DNA from: Flammeovirgaceae bacterium
Lineage (GTDB): Bacteria; Bacteroidota; Bacteroidia; Cytophagales; Cyclobacteriaceae
DNA: 59,750 bases
Assembly (NCBI GenBank): GCA_021298015.1
Contig: JAJTGY010000022.1
Coordinates: 1-59,750, forward strand
Direction of reading: 5' to 3'
The translations under genes were made by a program, and so were the position numbers. The first letter of the stretch is position 1; every line of letters begins with the position of its first letter. A model generated the notes under the pieces. The model saw nothing but the letters and a program-made list of their open reading frames with translations, made no database searches and was not told the DNA's origin. Below are positions 18,520 to 27,815 of this stretch, piece by piece.

Positions 18520-19176
18520 CTAGAGGGTCATTTCAGGTATTTCGCCCCCCACAACCAGTTTTCCGGCCGTGGCTTTTTTAATGTCGTCCACGGTAACACC
18601 GGGAGCCCGTTCCAACAACTTAAAACCGCCATCCGGTAAAACATCCAGCACGGCCATGTCCGACACAATACGCTTCACACACCGCAGACCGGTAATGGGC
18701 AACGTGCAGGAGGGCAGAAGTTTTGAAGCACCATCCTTACTGCAGTGCTGCATGGCCACAATAATGTGTTTGGCTGAGGCTACCAGGTCCATGGCTCCAC
18801 CCATCCCTTTTACCATCTTCCCGGGCACCTTCCAGTTCGCAATATCACCCTGTTCCGAGACCTCCATAGCTCCCAAAATGGTAAGGTCTACCTTGCCACT
18901 GCGGATCATGGCAAAGCTCTCGGCCGAGCTAAAAAGTGCTGATCCCGGCATCATGGTGATGGTTTGTTTACCTGCGTTAATTAAGTCTGGATCAACTTCG
19001 GCCTCGGTGGGAAAGGGCCCGATACCCAGCAGACCATTTTCTGACTGAAGGACTACGTTAATGCTCGATGGAATATAATTCGCGACCAACGTGGGTATGC
19101 CAATCCCCAGATTGATATACATGCCATCCATGACTTCGCGGGCAATTCGTTTGGCAATTCCAATCTTGTCCAGCAT
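18520..19176 (-). CDS. scoB: 3-oxoacid CoA-transferase subunit B
   Basis: A 218-residue beta subunit of succinyl-CoA:3-ketoacid CoA-transferase, used in acetoacetate activation. Family start LDKIGIAKRIAREVMDGMYI is followed by NLGIGIPTLVANYIP. The active-site Glu lies in SENGLLGIGPFP, and the glycine-rich loop is MVKGMGGAMDLVASAKHIIVAMQH. An in-frame ATG at 19221 inside scoA would add 15 residues; 19176 matches the family's usual length and sits five bases after the scoA stop. Together with scoA it forms the heteromeric enzyme. Confidence 0.92.
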   Translation of the reverse strand: MLDKIGIAKRIAREVMDGMYINLGIGIPTLVANYIPSSINVVLQSENGLLGIGPFPTEAEVDPDLINAGKQTITMMPGSALFSSAESFAMIRSGKVDLTILGAMEVSEQGDIANWKVPGKMVKGMGGAMDLVASAKHIIVAMQHCSKDGASKLLPSCTLPITGLRCVKRIVSDMAVLDVLPDGGFKLLERAPGVTVDDIKKATAGKLVVGGEIPEMTL

Positions 19177-19180
19177 ACGG

Positions 19181-19879
19181 TCAGGCTTTTCGTGTAGTTC
19201 GTTGCTCAATTCGCTTTTCATAGCCTCGGCCCTGGAAGATCCGATGAACATAAATGCCCGGGGTATGAATGTGGTTGGGATCGAGTTGCCCAACGGGCAC
19301 CAGTTCCTCGACTTCCGCAATGGTAACCTGGCCGGCAGCCGCCATCATGGGGTTAAAGTTGCGAGCTGTGCCCCGGTAGATCAGGTTTCCAGCGGTGTCG
19401 CCCTTCCAGGCTTTGACCAGGGAAAAATCTGCCCGGAGCCAGCGTTCCATCAGGTATGTCTTTCCACCAAAGTCGCGGGTCTCTTTACCTGCGGCTACCT
19501 CGGTACCCACACCGGCAGGAGTGAAGAAGGCGGGGATGCCGGCACCGCCCGCGCGCACGCGTTCAGCCAAGGTACCTTGCGGGATCAATTCAACCTCCAG
19601 TTCGCCCGACAAAAGTTGCCGCTCGAACTCCGCGTTCTCACCCACATAGGAAGAAATCATCTTTTTCACCTGCCGGGTTTTGAGCATCAAACCGATGCCA
19701 AAGTCATCCACCCCCGCATTGTTGGAGATGCACGTGAGTCCTTTTACACCTTTTCGCAGCAAAGCCGCGATGGCATTCTCCGGAATGCCGCAAAGCCCAA
19801 AGCCGCCCAGCATAAGCACGGCCTGATCGGGGATATCGCGGACGGCCTCATCCGCGTCAGCAACCACTTTGTTGATCAT
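19181..19879 (-). CDS. scoA: 3-oxoacid CoA-transferase subunit A
   Basis: A 232-residue alpha subunit. The CoA-binding loop is [18 protein letters not shown] near residue 25. Further family segments are [47 protein letters not shown] and [20 protein letters not shown]. With ScoB it moves CoA between succinyl-CoA and acetoacetate. The gene starts 54 bases downstream of ribF in an A/T-rich gap (TTTAATTTTTTAG-like on the minus strand) that could hold a promoter, though no clear consensus was found. Confidence 0.92.
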   Translation of the reverse strand: MINKVVADADEAVRDIPDQAVLMLGGFGLCGIPENAIAALLRKGVKGLTCISNNAGVDDFGIGLMLKTRQVKKMISSYVGENAEFERQLLSGELEVELIPQGTLAERVRAGGAGIPAFFTPAGVGTEVAAGKETRDFGGKTYLMERWLRADFSLVKAWKGDTAGNLIYRGTARNFNPMMAAAGQVTIAEVEELVPVGQLDPNHIHTPGIYVHRIFQGRGYEKRIEQRTTRKA

Positions 19880-19933
19880 GCATTCGGTGTTTTTTGATCC
19901 TTAATTTTTTAGTGTACTTGATATCAAATAAAC

Positions 19934-20866
19934 CTACTGATTATCAAATATTTGAAGTGTCGCAATTCTATCTTTTTCCAACTGATTTTTCAACTCGTCC
20001 AACGATGAAAACCGCACATCCCTTCTCAATAGTCGGATGAATTCCACCGTCAGGGTTTCCCCGTAAATCTCGCGATTGAAGTCGAAAATATTCACCTCAA
20101 TCACCTGTTGGGTGCCATCTATCGTTGGCCGGGTGCCGATGTATAACATGCCCCGATGGGCTTGCTGACCATGGCGTACACGCACCGCATAGATGCCCTC
20201 GGCCGGTACCAGTTTGTGGTGTGCATCCAGGTCGAGGTTTGCCGTGGGATAACCCAATACGCGACCGAGTTGATCCCCCTTGATCACGCGCCCGGTGATG
20301 GCATAGTGGCGTCCCAAAAACTGATGGGCGGTCTGCACATCCCCGGTTTCCAAAGCAGCCCTGATTTTTGACGAGCTGATGGTGACATGGTCAATATCTT
20401 GGGCCGGAATTTCCTCCACGTCAAACCCATATCGCGGGCCGTTGGCCTGTAACTCAACGAAGCTGCCTTCCCGGTTTTTTCCAAAGCGATGATCGTATCC
20501 GATCACCAGTTTTTTGGTGCCCAGGTTCTCGACCAATATCTCCGTTATAAACCGGACGGAGGATATCTGGGAGAATTCCCGCGTGAATGGAATGCGCACG
20601 AGGTGCTGAATGCCCTGTTCTTTTAAAAGCTCCGCCTTTTCTTCAAACGTGTTGAGCAGCCGCAGCGACTGGTCGTCTGGGTACAGCACCAGGCGTGGGT
20701 GCGGCCAGTAGGTTAGTACCACGGTTTCGCCCCGGTGGCGCTGCGCGGTTTCCTTCAGCCGGTTCAATATCTTTTGATGGCCAAGATGTACCCCATCAAA
20801 CGTTCCGCTCGTCACCACTGCGTAGGGCAGAGGAGTAAAGTCATCCAAATGATAGTAGATTCTCAT
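19934..20866 (-). CDS. ribF: Bifunctional riboflavin kinase/FAD synthetase
   Basis: A 310-residue RibF, which converts riboflavin to FMN and then FAD. The N-terminal adenylyltransferase half has the HIGH-like motif TSGTFDGVHLGHQKIL and the segment VIGYDHRFGKNREG, with the KISSSKIR-type loop in VTISSSKIRAAL. The C-terminal flavokinase half has GRVIKGDQLGRVLGYPTANL and YIGTRPTIDGTQQVIEVNIFDF. Its ATG overlaps the truB stop by four bases (ATGA), so the two are translationally coupled, an arrangement common in bacteria. Confidence 0.95.
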   Translation of the reverse strand: MRIYYHLDDFTPLPYAVVTSGTFDGVHLGHQKILNRLKETAQRHRGETVVLTYWPHPRLVLYPDDQSLRLLNTFEEKAELLKEQGIQHLVRIPFTREFSQISSVRFITEILVENLGTKKLVIGYDHRFGKNREGSFVELQANGPRYGFDVEEIPAQDIDHVTISSSKIRAALETGDVQTAHQFLGRHYAITGRVIKGDQLGRVLGYPTANLDLDAHHKLVPAEGIYAVRVRHGQQAHRGMLYIGTRPTIDGTQQVIEVNIFDFNREIYGETLTVEFIRLLRRDVRFSSLDELKNQLEKDRIATLQIFDNQ

Positions 20867-21525
20867 ACCGATGCCGCTGCAAGTTGCTCAATCGTTTGGG
20901 CATCTTCCAACCGGTGTTCACCAATGCGGGTGCGGCAAAGCGCAGCAAGGTAGGCCCCCACGCCAAGTTGTTGACCAAAATCGCGAACGAGGCTGCGGAT
21001 GTAGGTGCCCTTGGAGCATACGATTCGAAAGTCAACCTCCGGCAGGGCTACGCGGGTAATCTCAAAAACCGAGACTGAAACTTTACGGGGTTGCAGTTCA
21101 ACCTCCTTGCCTTTGCGGGCGAATTTGTAGGCGCGCTTACCCCCGATTTTAATGGCGCTATGGGCGGGCGGGATTTGCTCCAGGTCGCCTGTAAGGGCCG
21201 CGGCCACTTCCTGAATACGAACGGGCGTGATGGCGGAAATATCAACCGGGTCGCTTACCTCTGTTTCCAGGTCATGCGAAGGCGTGGTTTGCCCGATGAT
21301 CAGGGTACCCGTGTATTCCTTTTCCCAGCCCATGAATTCTTCAATTCGTTTGGTCATTTTTCCTGTGCAAATGATCAGCAAGCCAGTGGCCAGGGGGTCT
21401 AAGGTGCCCGCATGGCCGATTTTTTTTATTCGCAGTACGTAGCGCAGTTTATTGACCACATCAAACGAGGTCCACTTGAGCGGCTTATTCACCAGCAAAA
21501 CACGGTCAACTTCGGGCTCCATCAA
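20863..21525 (-). CDS. truB: tRNA pseudouridine(55) synthase
   Basis: A 220-residue TruB, which makes pseudouridine 55 in the T-loop of tRNA. Catalytic Asp43 lies in GHAGTLDPLATGLL. Other motifs are NKPLKWTSFDVVNKLR, SGDLEQIPPAHSAIKIGGKRAYKFAR-type (here LTGDLEQIPPAHSAIKIGGK) and CSKGTYIRSLVRDFG. It lacks a C-terminal PUA extension, as do many short TruB proteins. The ATG overlaps the uppP stop (ATGA), and its own stop overlaps the ribF start. Confidence 0.95.
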   Translation of the reverse strand: MMEPEVDRVLLVNKPLKWTSFDVVNKLRYVLRIKKIGHAGTLDPLATGLLIICTGKMTKRIEEFMGWEKEYTGTLIIGQTTPSHDLETEVSDPVDISAITPVRIQEVAAALTGDLEQIPPAHSAIKIGGKRAYKFARKGKEVELQPRKVSVSVFEITRVALPEVDFRIVCSKGTYIRSLVRDFGQQLGVGAYLAALCRTRIGEHRLEDAQTIEQLAAASV

Positions 21526-22319
21526 ATCATTTGCAGTTGTGCCCCCAGGTAGTAAAGCGACAGAATAATGATGCCCACCACAATCCGGTAATAGCCGAAG
21601 ACCTTGAATCCGTAACGACTGAGAAAGGAGATAAATGTGCGGATCGCCAGCATAGCTACCAGAAATGCTATTACATTGCCCAGTGCCAACAAAGTCAATT
21701 CATGCGTTCCAAATTGATGCCCGTCCATAAAATAGCGAAGTAATTTGTACCCGGTGGCTGCCGCCATGGTGGGCACGGCCAGGAAGAACGAGAACTCGGC
21801 TGCGGTCTGCCGGTTGAGCCTCACAGCCAACCCCCCAATGATGGTGGCAGCCGCGCGCGAAACACCCGGGGCCAAAATGGCCAATACCTGAAATAGCCCG
21901 ATTTTTACAGCAGACGGGTAGGAGACCGTGGTCAACCCTTCGGTCTCATTGCGGTTAAACAATCGGTCGACAAACAGAAAGAAGATGCCACCTAAAACGA
22001 GGGCCCAGCCGACCACATCCACCCGTTCGAGTAGTTTGTCAATGTAGTCGTTCAGCAAGAAACCAAACAGCCCGGCTGGCAGAAAGGCCAATCCCAACTT
22101 GAGGTAGAAATGAATGTCTTTGAAAAAGCGTTTCCAATACAAAACGACCACACTGAGAATGGCTCCCAGTTGAATGGCAATGGTAAATAATTTCGTGAAA
22201 TCGTCATGCGCAATGCCCATCGCAGAGGAGGCGATGATCATGTGACCGGTGGAGGAGACAGGAAGAAATTCCGTGAGCCCTTCGACCACTGCCAATACAA
22301 TGGCTTCGAAGTAGCCCAT
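21522..22319 (-). CDS. uppP: Undecaprenyl-diphosphatase UppP/BacA
   Basis: A 265-residue polytopic membrane enzyme that recycles the undecaprenyl carrier for peptidoglycan and other envelope polymers. The first active-site motif is VEGLTEFLPVSSTGH (residues 13-27), with two catalytic Glu. The second is LAPGVSRAAATIIGGL, where the common PGxSRSG has Ala in place of the second Ser. About eight hydrophobic segments are visible. It lies two bases downstream of the DUF3098 gene and overlaps truB by four bases, so it is part of a tightly packed envelope operon. Confidence 0.94.
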   Translation of the reverse strand: MGYFEAIVLAVVEGLTEFLPVSSTGHMIIASSAMGIAHDDFTKLFTIAIQLGAILSVVVLYWKRFFKDIHFYLKLGLAFLPAGLFGFLLNDYIDKLLERVDVVGWALVLGGIFFLFVDRLFNRNETEGLTTVSYPSAVKIGLFQVLAILAPGVSRAAATIIGGLAVRLNRQTAAEFSFFLAVPTMAAATGYKLLRYFMDGHQFGTHELTLLALGNVIAFLVAMLAIRTFISFLSRYGFKVFGYYRIVVGIIILSLYYLGAQLQMI

Positions 22320-22321
22320 GT

Positions 22322-22528
22322 TTACTTTTTGTTAGGATCGCGCAGGATGGCGAATATTTCCAGGACAAATCCACTCAACACCACCATGGGGCCGAGCGTA
22401 AGGCCCAAAAACCCGAAGCCGTAAGGCTCGGAATCAAACGACATGATGATGAAGCCAGCGGTAACCACGGCCAGGCCGATCGCCATCAACTGGTAGTTTC
22501 GTTTTCCAAATGGAAGTTTTCCAGACAT
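22322..22528 (-). CDS. DUF3098 small membrane protein
   Basis: A 68-residue protein with two predicted membrane helices (YQLMAIGLAVVTAGFIIMSF and LGLTLGPMVVLSGFVLEIFAI) and the family segment LPFGKRNYQ. DUF3098 proteins are found next to ftsX and uppP in Bacteroidota, but their function is unknown; a link to cell division or envelope synthesis is inferred from position. The ATG at 22528 begins one base after the ftsX stop (TAG, 22530-22532). An upstream in-frame start at 22546 lies inside ftsX and is less likely. Confidence 0.85.
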   Translation of the reverse strand: MSGKLPFGKRNYQLMAIGLAVVTAGFIIMSFDSEPYGFGFLGLTLGPMVVLSGFVLEIFAILRDPNKK

Positions 22529-22529
22529 G

Positions 22530-23456
22530 CTAGTAGAGTTCGTCAAGCGAGAGTTTAAGATACTTATGCACGGCCCGCCAGGTGCTCAGGAGGGCGATCA
22601 GCATTCCACCGGCCACGAGGCCGGCCATGAGCAACAGGATACGGTCGTTATTCTGTAACAAGTTGATCTCTTCAATGTGCCCTTTGGCAAAACGAAGATT
22701 GGCCCATAGCAGCGCACAAGCCAGTAACCCGGCCAGCGTTCCATGAATTATAGCCCGCGTAAGGAATGGCTTTTGAATAAACCAGCGAGTGGCACCCACC
22801 AGTTGCATGCTGCGGATGAGGAAGCGTTGAGAGAAAAGTGCGAGGCGCAAGGTGTTGTGGATGAGCAGCACCACCACAACCATAAGCACGGAGGCGATGC
22901 CGACCAGTATGAGCGCAATCTTCGTCACATTTCGGTTTACGCCATCGATGAAATTCTCGACAAAGTACGCCTCGAGCACACCATCCATTTTCTCGATTTC
23001 GGCCTTGATTTTTTCGAGGCTTGCCTGATTTTGGTAGGGTTCGGCAATCGTCACCAGAAAGGCATCTTTGAGCGGGTTGTTGCCCATGAACTTTTGGAAT
23101 TCCTCACCCGTCTCTCGGATCATCTTCTCCGCAGCCTCTTCTTTCGAAATGAACTGAATAGCGTTTTCCTTCCGCGCAGTGAAGTAGGCACTAGCCAGGT
23201 CGGTCCGGATTTGTTTTCGCTGCTTTTCCGTTACGGTCCCCTTCAGGTAGACCTGGATGTTGAGGTTGTCACGAACGGAGCGCTCCAGCTCGCGTGAGAA
23301 GATGAGCATGACCCCGAAAACGCCTAGCACAAACAGCGCCAGTGTAATGCTGAACACTACGCTAACGAAAGGGTAGGTTCCTAACTTTTTCTTCCGGGTA
23401 GGACGGGGCGTTTCCACAGCCGGCAAAGATAGACCCAAATCCGGATTTTTGAGCAT
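22530..23456 (-). CDS. ftsX: Cell division protein FtsX
   Basis: A 308-residue FtsEX permease subunit, which relays ATP hydrolysis by FtsE to periplasmic peptidoglycan hydrolases. It has a cytoplasmic N-terminus with basic residues (RPTRKKKLGTYP) and a first TM (FVSVVFSITLALFVLGVFGV). A periplasmic domain of about 120 residues follows (starting LNIQVYLKGTVTEKQRKQI). Then come three TM helices (IALILVGIASVLMVVVVLLI, AIIHGTLAGLLACALLWA, ILLLMAGLVAGGMLIALLS). FtsE is not next to it. The start codon directly follows a terminator hairpin for the upstream gene, so ftsX needs its own promoter or read-through. Confidence 0.92.
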   Translation of the reverse strand: MLKNPDLGLSLPAVETPRPTRKKKLGTYPFVSVVFSITLALFVLGVFGVMLIFSRELERSVRDNLNIQVYLKGTVTEKQRKQIRTDLASAYFTARKENAIQFISKEEAAEKMIRETGEEFQKFMGNNPLKDAFLVTIAEPYQNQASLEKIKAEIEKMDGVLEAYFVENFIDGVNRNVTKIALILVGIASVLMVVVVLLIHNTLRLALFSQRFLIRSMQLVGATRWFIQKPFLTRAIIHGTLAGLLACALLWANLRFAKGHIEEINLLQNNDRILLLMAGLVAGGMLIALLSTWRAVHKYLKLSLDELY

Positions 23457-23457
23457 G

Positions 23458-23478
23458 AAAAAGGCCCCTTTCGGGGCC
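23458..23478 (-). terminator. Intrinsic terminator of the sigma/anti-sigma operon
   Basis: On the minus strand: GGCCCC (23478-23473), loop GAAA, GGGGCC (23468-23463), then five T (23462-23458). It ends two bases before the ftsX start codon (23456). Confidence 0.8.
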
Positions 23479-23486
23479 TATGCTCT

Positions 23487-24314
23487 TTACTTTTTGCGAA
23501 GCTCGCGCAATTTTGATATCAACTGCGGGTCTGAGATGGCGATTAGCTTTTGAATGGCGTTCGAGTTTCCGCTTAACTTGTAATATCGGTTTTGATGATA
23601 CAGGAATGCGAGGGGTTCATCGCTCTGAATTTCAATAATCTCATACAACGTCTTTTCAAAGTCACCATACAGGATCAACACGCCTTGATCAAGCTGATAG
23701 TGGTTGTTATAACGTCCGTCCGAGATGATCTTCACTTCGAGCGTTTTGCTGTCGGTTTGCGTGCCTACTGTTGCAACACCTTTTTCGTCCGAACGATTAT
23801 CGGAATTGAGTTCATCAGAGGGGTTCACAACATCCAGTTTCGGCTGAACCACAGGGTTCTTCTCTATAGCCTTGGGCTTTTCCTTCACATTGGTTTTGGG
23901 CTCGGCTTTGGCCTCCTCTTTTTTAGGCTCCTCACTGTCTGGACTGGCCGGGGCGGCTTGATACGGGACCTGAGGGGCAGGTGCCGCCAATTCCACCTGT
24001 GCGGGTATCTCGTCTTTCTGAGTTACGTCAGCCTCTTCACTTACATACCACAAGGTTACAGCGCCAACAACCGCAACAGCGGCAATACCTGCTACCCAGT
24101 TTGTGAATGAAGCACTTCCTCCAACGGGTACCTGATTGAGCATAGCCTTTAACTCGGCCACGCGGGCCTGCCGCACACCCTCGACAATCTGCCGCTGCAA
24201 GTCCACCTCGGCTTTTAGGGTGGGGTCGGCTGCCAACTGCTGTTCAAACGCTGCCTTGGCAGCCTCGTTAAGCTTGCCCGTCAGGTAGCCATCGATTAAC
24301 TCAAAATTCGTCAT
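23487..24314 (-). CDS. Probable anti-sigma factor, membrane protein
   Basis: A 275-residue single-pass membrane protein. A cytoplasmic helical N-terminus (NFELIDGYLTGKLNEAAKAA, FEQQLAADPTLKAEVDLQRQ) matches Bacteroidota anti-sigma proteins that lack a zinc finger. A TM segment follows at about residues 70-90 (FTNWVAGIAAVAVVGAVTLW). Then comes a Pro/Ala/Glu/Lys-rich periplasmic linker with repeated PxxExxK elements (EEPKKEEAKAEPKTNVKEKP). The C-terminal part (LILYGDFEKTLYEIIEIQ, YKLSGNSNAIQKLIAI) is not assigned. It starts four bases after the ECF sigma gene, so the pair is co-transcribed; the partner role is inferred from this. Confidence 0.75.
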   Translation of the reverse strand: MTNFELIDGYLTGKLNEAAKAAFEQQLAADPTLKAEVDLQRQIVEGVRQARVAELKAMLNQVPVGGSASFTNWVAGIAAVAVVGAVTLWYVSEEADVTQKDEIPAQVELAAPAPQVPYQAAPASPDSEEPKKEEAKAEPKTNVKEKPKAIEKNPVVQPKLDVVNPSDELNSDNRSDEKGVATVGTQTDSKTLEVKIISDGRYNNHYQLDQGVLILYGDFEKTLYEIIEIQSDEPLAFLYHQNRYYKLSGNSNAIQKLIAISDPQLISKLRELRKK

Positions 24315-24318
24315 ACGA

Positions 24319-24891
24319 TCAGTCTAAAAAGTCCTGAGGCGAGTATTGTATTTTAACCAGCTCGTCAAGTTTTTGTTTGCACTTATACTTTTTTGTTTTC
24401 GCGGTGTCGGTGTTGGCAAAGCCTAGTTTTTCGGCTATTTCCTGCATCGACATCTCATCAAAATAATAATACATCAACACTTTGCGGCACGTTTCACCTA
24501 ACTGCTCCAGGCATTTGGCGATAATCTTTTCGCGTTCGGGGCTGTCCATATCCAACGACTGGGCAGTGTCCTTTTCCTCGTGCGAAAGCCTCTTTTTCCG
24601 GTCCAGTTCTTTTCTCCACAGATTTTGACAAATGCTGTAGATGTAGGTACTGATTTTGGATGTGAGCAAGAGGTTTCCGCTGCGTGCCTTTTGCCAAAAA
24701 ATGATCAATGCCTCCTGGTAGATGTCCCGCGCCTCATCCTCGGTACCACTGTTGGTAATGACCAGCTTGGTCATCATGCGGTAGTACTTTTTATAGATCA
24801 GTTCCAGCGCCTTTTCATCGCCAGCACATATGCGTTGGAACGTCTCCTGCTCGTTAATCTGAGCGCCAATTCTGAATACTCGGTAAGCCAC
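24319..24891 (-). CDS. RNA polymerase sigma factor, ECF (sigma-70) type
   Basis: A 190-residue ECF sigma factor. Region 2 is CAGDEKALELIYKKYYRMMTK to EARDIYQEALIIFWQK, which binds the -10 element and core polymerase. Region 4 is CLEQLGETCRKVLMYYYFDE followed by the helix-turn-helix MSMQEIAEKLGFANTDTAKT. The only in-frame start before region 2 is GTG at 24891; the family often begins near NEQETFQRICAGD, so the true start may be a few codons later. The target regulon is unknown. The anti-sigma partner follows immediately. Confidence 0.9.
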   Translation of the reverse strand: MAYRVFRIGAQINEQETFQRICAGDEKALELIYKKYYRMMTKLVITNSGTEDEARDIYQEALIIFWQKARSGNLLLTSKISTYIYSICQNLWRKELDRKKRLSHEEKDTAQSLDMDSPEREKIIAKCLEQLGETCRKVLMYYYFDEMSMQEIAEKLGFANTDTAKTKKYKCKQKLDELVKIQYSPQDFLD

Positions 24892-24964
24892 AACTGGTAA
24901 CCCTAGGCTTAGTTTGTTAGTCCCATTATCCGGTTAAACTACGGCTTTTTTAGGTTGAATGGCA

Positions 24965-25393
24965 TTAGGGCACCCGCAACCATGTCTGAGTCCGGTAAAA
25001 CGGCCCAAGGTAACCTCGTACCTTAAGATTCTTTCCCTCCAGCCAAAGTTTGCAGCGGTACACACGGCCTACCTCGGGGTCCAGAATTTCACCTCCCGCA
25101 TACTCATCTCCCTCGGCCTCCATGTGACGTATGATTTCCATGCCCAATATCTTCTTTCTGTGGCGGTTGTCCTCGGCCGGGCATTTGTCGCACAGCGGGT
25201 CAGGGTCTTCGCCCGGTTTGGGAAAGATCTGAACCACTTTCCCAAAAATCTTACCTCCGCTTTCAAATATTTCGACAATTGAATTGACTTCGCCCGTATT
25301 TTCATCAACGCTTTTCCAACGCCCCGTAATTTGGGCAGTGGCCTGGCCAGCCAACAATAAAGCACAGCTGAGGGCTAAGGGGTATAACTTCAT
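24965..25393 (-). CDS. DUF2147 secreted protein
   Basis: A 142-residue exported protein: signal peptide MKLYPLALSCALLLAGQATAQ, then the DUF2147 core starting ITGRWKSVDENTGEVNSIVEI, with DPLCDKCPAEDNRHRKKILGM and the end GYLGPFYRTQTWLRVP. The family folds as a small beta barrel found in the periplasm of many Gram-negatives; its function is unknown. Two Cys in CDKC may form a disulfide. It is downstream of hppA, separated by a terminator, so it has its own promoter (not located). Confidence 0.88.
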   Translation of the reverse strand: MKLYPLALSCALLLAGQATAQITGRWKSVDENTGEVNSIVEIFESGGKIFGKVVQIFPKPGEDPDPLCDKCPAEDNRHRKKILGMEIIRHMEAEGDEYAGGEILDPEVGRVYRCKLWLEGKNLKVRGYLGPFYRTQTWLRVP

Positions 25394-25420
25394 AGCGGTC
25401 GAAGGTACACAAAAGGCGAA

Positions 25421-25454
25421 AAAGAAAGGCGGCCCTGACTAAGTCGGGACCGCC
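25421..25454 (-). terminator. Intrinsic terminator of hppA
   Basis: On the minus strand: GGCGGTCCCGACT (25454-25442) pairs across a one-base loop with AGTCAGGGCCGCC (25440-25428), with two mismatches, then TTTCTTTTT. It lies between the hppA stop and the DUF2147 gene. Confidence 0.8.
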
Positions 25455-25478
25455 TGTTAGCTTACGGGAAGCGTCAGT

Positions 25479-27752
25479 TTATTGCTTCTCGACCTTAATG
25501 ATTTCCATTTTTGGAGCATCTACCTTAACGGTAGGGGCGTCTTTCTTCACCAATAGCGGGGCAATAACCAAAGCCACCACAGACATTAACTTCAACAGGA
25601 TGTTCAGTGAGGGGCCAGAGGTATCCTTAAACGGATCGCCCACGGTATCACCCACAACGGCTGCCTTGTGCGGATCAGATTTTTTGTAATACATCTGACC
25701 GTTGATTTCAACGCCCTCTTCGAAGCTCTTCTTTGCATTGTCCCACGCGCCACCGGCATTCGACTGGAAAATTGCCATCAGTACGCCAGACACGGTTACA
25801 CCGGCCAACATACCACCGAGGGATTCAACACCAAAACCGGGCAGGAAAGCGATTACGACCGGAACCACAACGGCCATTAAGCCGGGCACAACCATTTGCC
25901 GAATCGCTGCTTTGGTTGAAATCTCAACACATTTTCCATATTCGGCTTTTCCATCGGCTTCGTGGAAGATGCGTTGATCGTCAGCACTCCAGTCTTTCAT
26001 TTCTTTGTCACCGTTCTTCTTCATTACGGCAAGAGCCGCTTTGAGTGCCGGTATATCACTAAACTGACGTCTTACCTCTTCGATCATACTCATGGCCGCG
26101 CGACCAACCGCGCCCATCGCCAAAGCGGAGAACACAAAAGGAAGCATACCACCAATGAACAAACCCGCCATCACATTCGCCTTCGACACATCGATCGTTT
26201 TCAGGTTGGCGGTTGTCATAAAGGCACCAAACAGGGCCAGGGCGGTCAAGGCGGCCGATGCAATGGCGAAGCCTTTACCAATAGCCGCAGTTGTATTTCC
26301 AACCGCGTCCAATTTATCGGTGCGCGAACGTACTTCTTTCGGCAACTCCGACATCTCGGCAATGCCACCCGCATTGTCGGAAATCGGGCCGTAGGCGTCT
26401 ACCGCCAACTGAATACCCAGGTTTGATAACATGCCCACCGCGGCAATGGCAATACCATAGAGGCCGCCATAATTGAACGCGCCAATGATGGCTAAAGCAA
26501 TAATCAGAATGGGGAACAAAGTCGACATCATACCCACGCCAAGGCCGGCAATGATGTTGGTGGCCGCCCCGGTGGACGACTGGCGAACAATCGACAACAC
26601 GGGCTTTTTGCCCATGCCCGTGTAGTATTCGGTAATCAAGCCGATGACCACACCGGCCACCAAACCGATTACGGTGGCGATGAAGATACCCGTTGACGTA
26701 TACGTAGTGAACTCACCAGCTGCGTTGTACAGCGGATCGCTATACTGCCAGGTTTCGGGCAGCATGCCTTTGATGATGAACCAGGAGGCCACAATCATGA
26801 CCACCGAAGAGATAATTTCACCTGCATTCAATGCTTTTTGCGGGTCGCCACCTTCTTTTACTCGCACGAAGAACGTTCCGATAAATGACATGATGATGCC
26901 TACACCGGCCAACACCAGCGGCAGAATCACGGGAGAGAGTCCGTTCATGAAATCAGGGCTCGCAAACTCGGTCAGGCCCATGAAAGCAGCACCCAATACC
27001 ATGGTACCCACAATGGAGCCCACGTAGGATTCAAATAAGTCTGCGCCCATGCCAGCCACATCACCAACGTTATCGCCTACGTTATCGGCAATGGTGGCGG
27101 GGTTGAGCGGGTGATCCTCCGGGATACCGGCTTCCACCTTTCCAACAAGGTCTGCGCCAACGTCTGCCGCTTTCGTGTAGATACCACCGCCCACGCGTGC
27201 AAAAAGAGCGATTGACGAAGCACCGAAAGAGAAGCCCGTGATGATGGTGATGACCTTGTTCAGATTTTCCTGCGTTTCAACGCCAAACTGATTGGCGTAA
27301 ATGATGAACAGCGTACTGAGGCCCAGCACACCAATACCCACAACGCCCATGCCCATGACCGAACCACCGGTGAAAGCTACCTCGAGCGCTTTGCCCAGGC
27401 TGGTGCGGGCCGCATTGGTCGTGCGCACGTTGGCTTTGGTAGCCACGCGCATACCGATGAATCCAGCGAGTGCAGAGCAAAACGCACCGATGACGAACGA
27501 CAGACCAACCAGCGGGTGTGACGTTTCGCTATTAGCGGTAAACGCCAGCAGAAGCGCAACGCACACCACGAAGATGGCGAGTATTTTATACTCGGCTTTC
27601 AGGAACGCCATGGCACCCTCGGAAATATGGTTGGCGATATTCTTCATTTTGTCCGTACCGGCATCCTGCTTGTTCACCCAGGATGTTTTCCAGGCCACGT
27701 ACAACAGACCCAACAATCCGAATACCGGCAGGGCGTAGATTAGATTTTGCAT
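25479..27752 (-). CDS. hppA: Membrane-bound cation-pumping pyrophosphatase
   Basis: A 757-residue integral membrane pyrophosphatase with about 16 hydrophobic helices; it hydrolyses PPi and pumps H+ and/or Na+. The PPi site shows [20 protein letters not shown] and [22 protein letters not shown] second acidic cluster is [17 protein letters not shown], and the third is [20 protein letters not shown] with catalytic Asp and Lys. [12 protein letters not shown] carries Ala rather than Lys at the position that sets potassium dependence, so this is predicted to be a K+-dependent enzyme (often Na+ or Na+/H+ pumping in this phylum). The ion is not provable from sequence. A strong promoter precedes it. 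Confidence 0.95.
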   Translation of the reverse strand: MQNLIYALPVFGLLGLLYVAWKTSWVNKQDAGTDKMKNIANHISEGAMAFLKAEYKILAIFVVCVALLLAFTANSETSHPLVGLSFVIGAFCSALAGFIGMRVATKANVRTTNAARTSLGKALEVAFTGGSVMGMGVVGIGVLGLSTLFIIYANQFGVETQENLNKVITIITGFSFGASSIALFARVGGGIYTKAADVGADLVGKVEAGIPEDHPLNPATIADNVGDNVGDVAGMGADLFESYVGSIVGTMVLGAAFMGLTEFASPDFMNGLSPVILPLVLAGVGIIMSFIGTFFVRVKEGGDPQKALNAGEIISSVVMIVASWFIIKGMLPETWQYSDPLYNAAGEFTTYTSTGIFIATVIGLVAGVVIGLITEYYTGMGKKPVLSIVRQSSTGAATNIIAGLGVGMMSTLFPILIIALAIIGAFNYGGLYGIAIAAVGMLSNLGIQLAVDAYGPISDNAGGIAEMSELPKEVRSRTDKLDAVGNTTAAIGKGFAIASAALTALALFGAFMTTANLKTIDVSKANVMAGLFIGGMLPFVFSALAMGAVGRAAMSMIEEVRRQFSDIPALKAALAVMKKNGDKEMKDWSADDQRIFHEADGKAEYGKCVEISTKAAIRQMVVPGLMAVVVPVVIAFLPGFGVESLGGMLAGVTVSGVLMAIFQSNAGGAWDNAKKSFEEGVEINGQMYYKKSDPHKAAVVGDTVGDPFKDTSGPSLNILLKLMSVVALVIAPLLVKKDAPTVKVDAPKMEIIKVEKQ

Positions 27753-27774
27753 AAAAGATTAACTGTTTTCGGTT

Positions 27775-27801
27775 AAAAAACGCTTTGCCAAAAAGGCGTT
27801 T
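27775..27801 (-). terminator. Terminator-like hairpin in the hppA leader
   Basis: On the minus strand: AAACGC (27801-27796), a 12-base loop, GCGTTT (27783-27778), then TTT. It lies downstream of the predicted hppA promoter and upstream of the ATG at 27752. It could end transcripts from the 28248 gene or attenuate hppA. The stem is only six pairs. Confidence 0.4.
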
Positions 27802-27815
27802 GGTAAAAAGTGCCG

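Noticed and set aside
19091-19897. 268-codon plus-strand open frame opposite scoA/scoB
   Set aside because: The minus-strand CoA-transferase genes carry all family motifs; the opposite frame has none and crosses two genes.
22743-23297. 184-codon plus-strand open frame opposite ftsX
   Set aside because: Antisense shadow; the His/Arg-rich translation has no recognisable fold and no start context.
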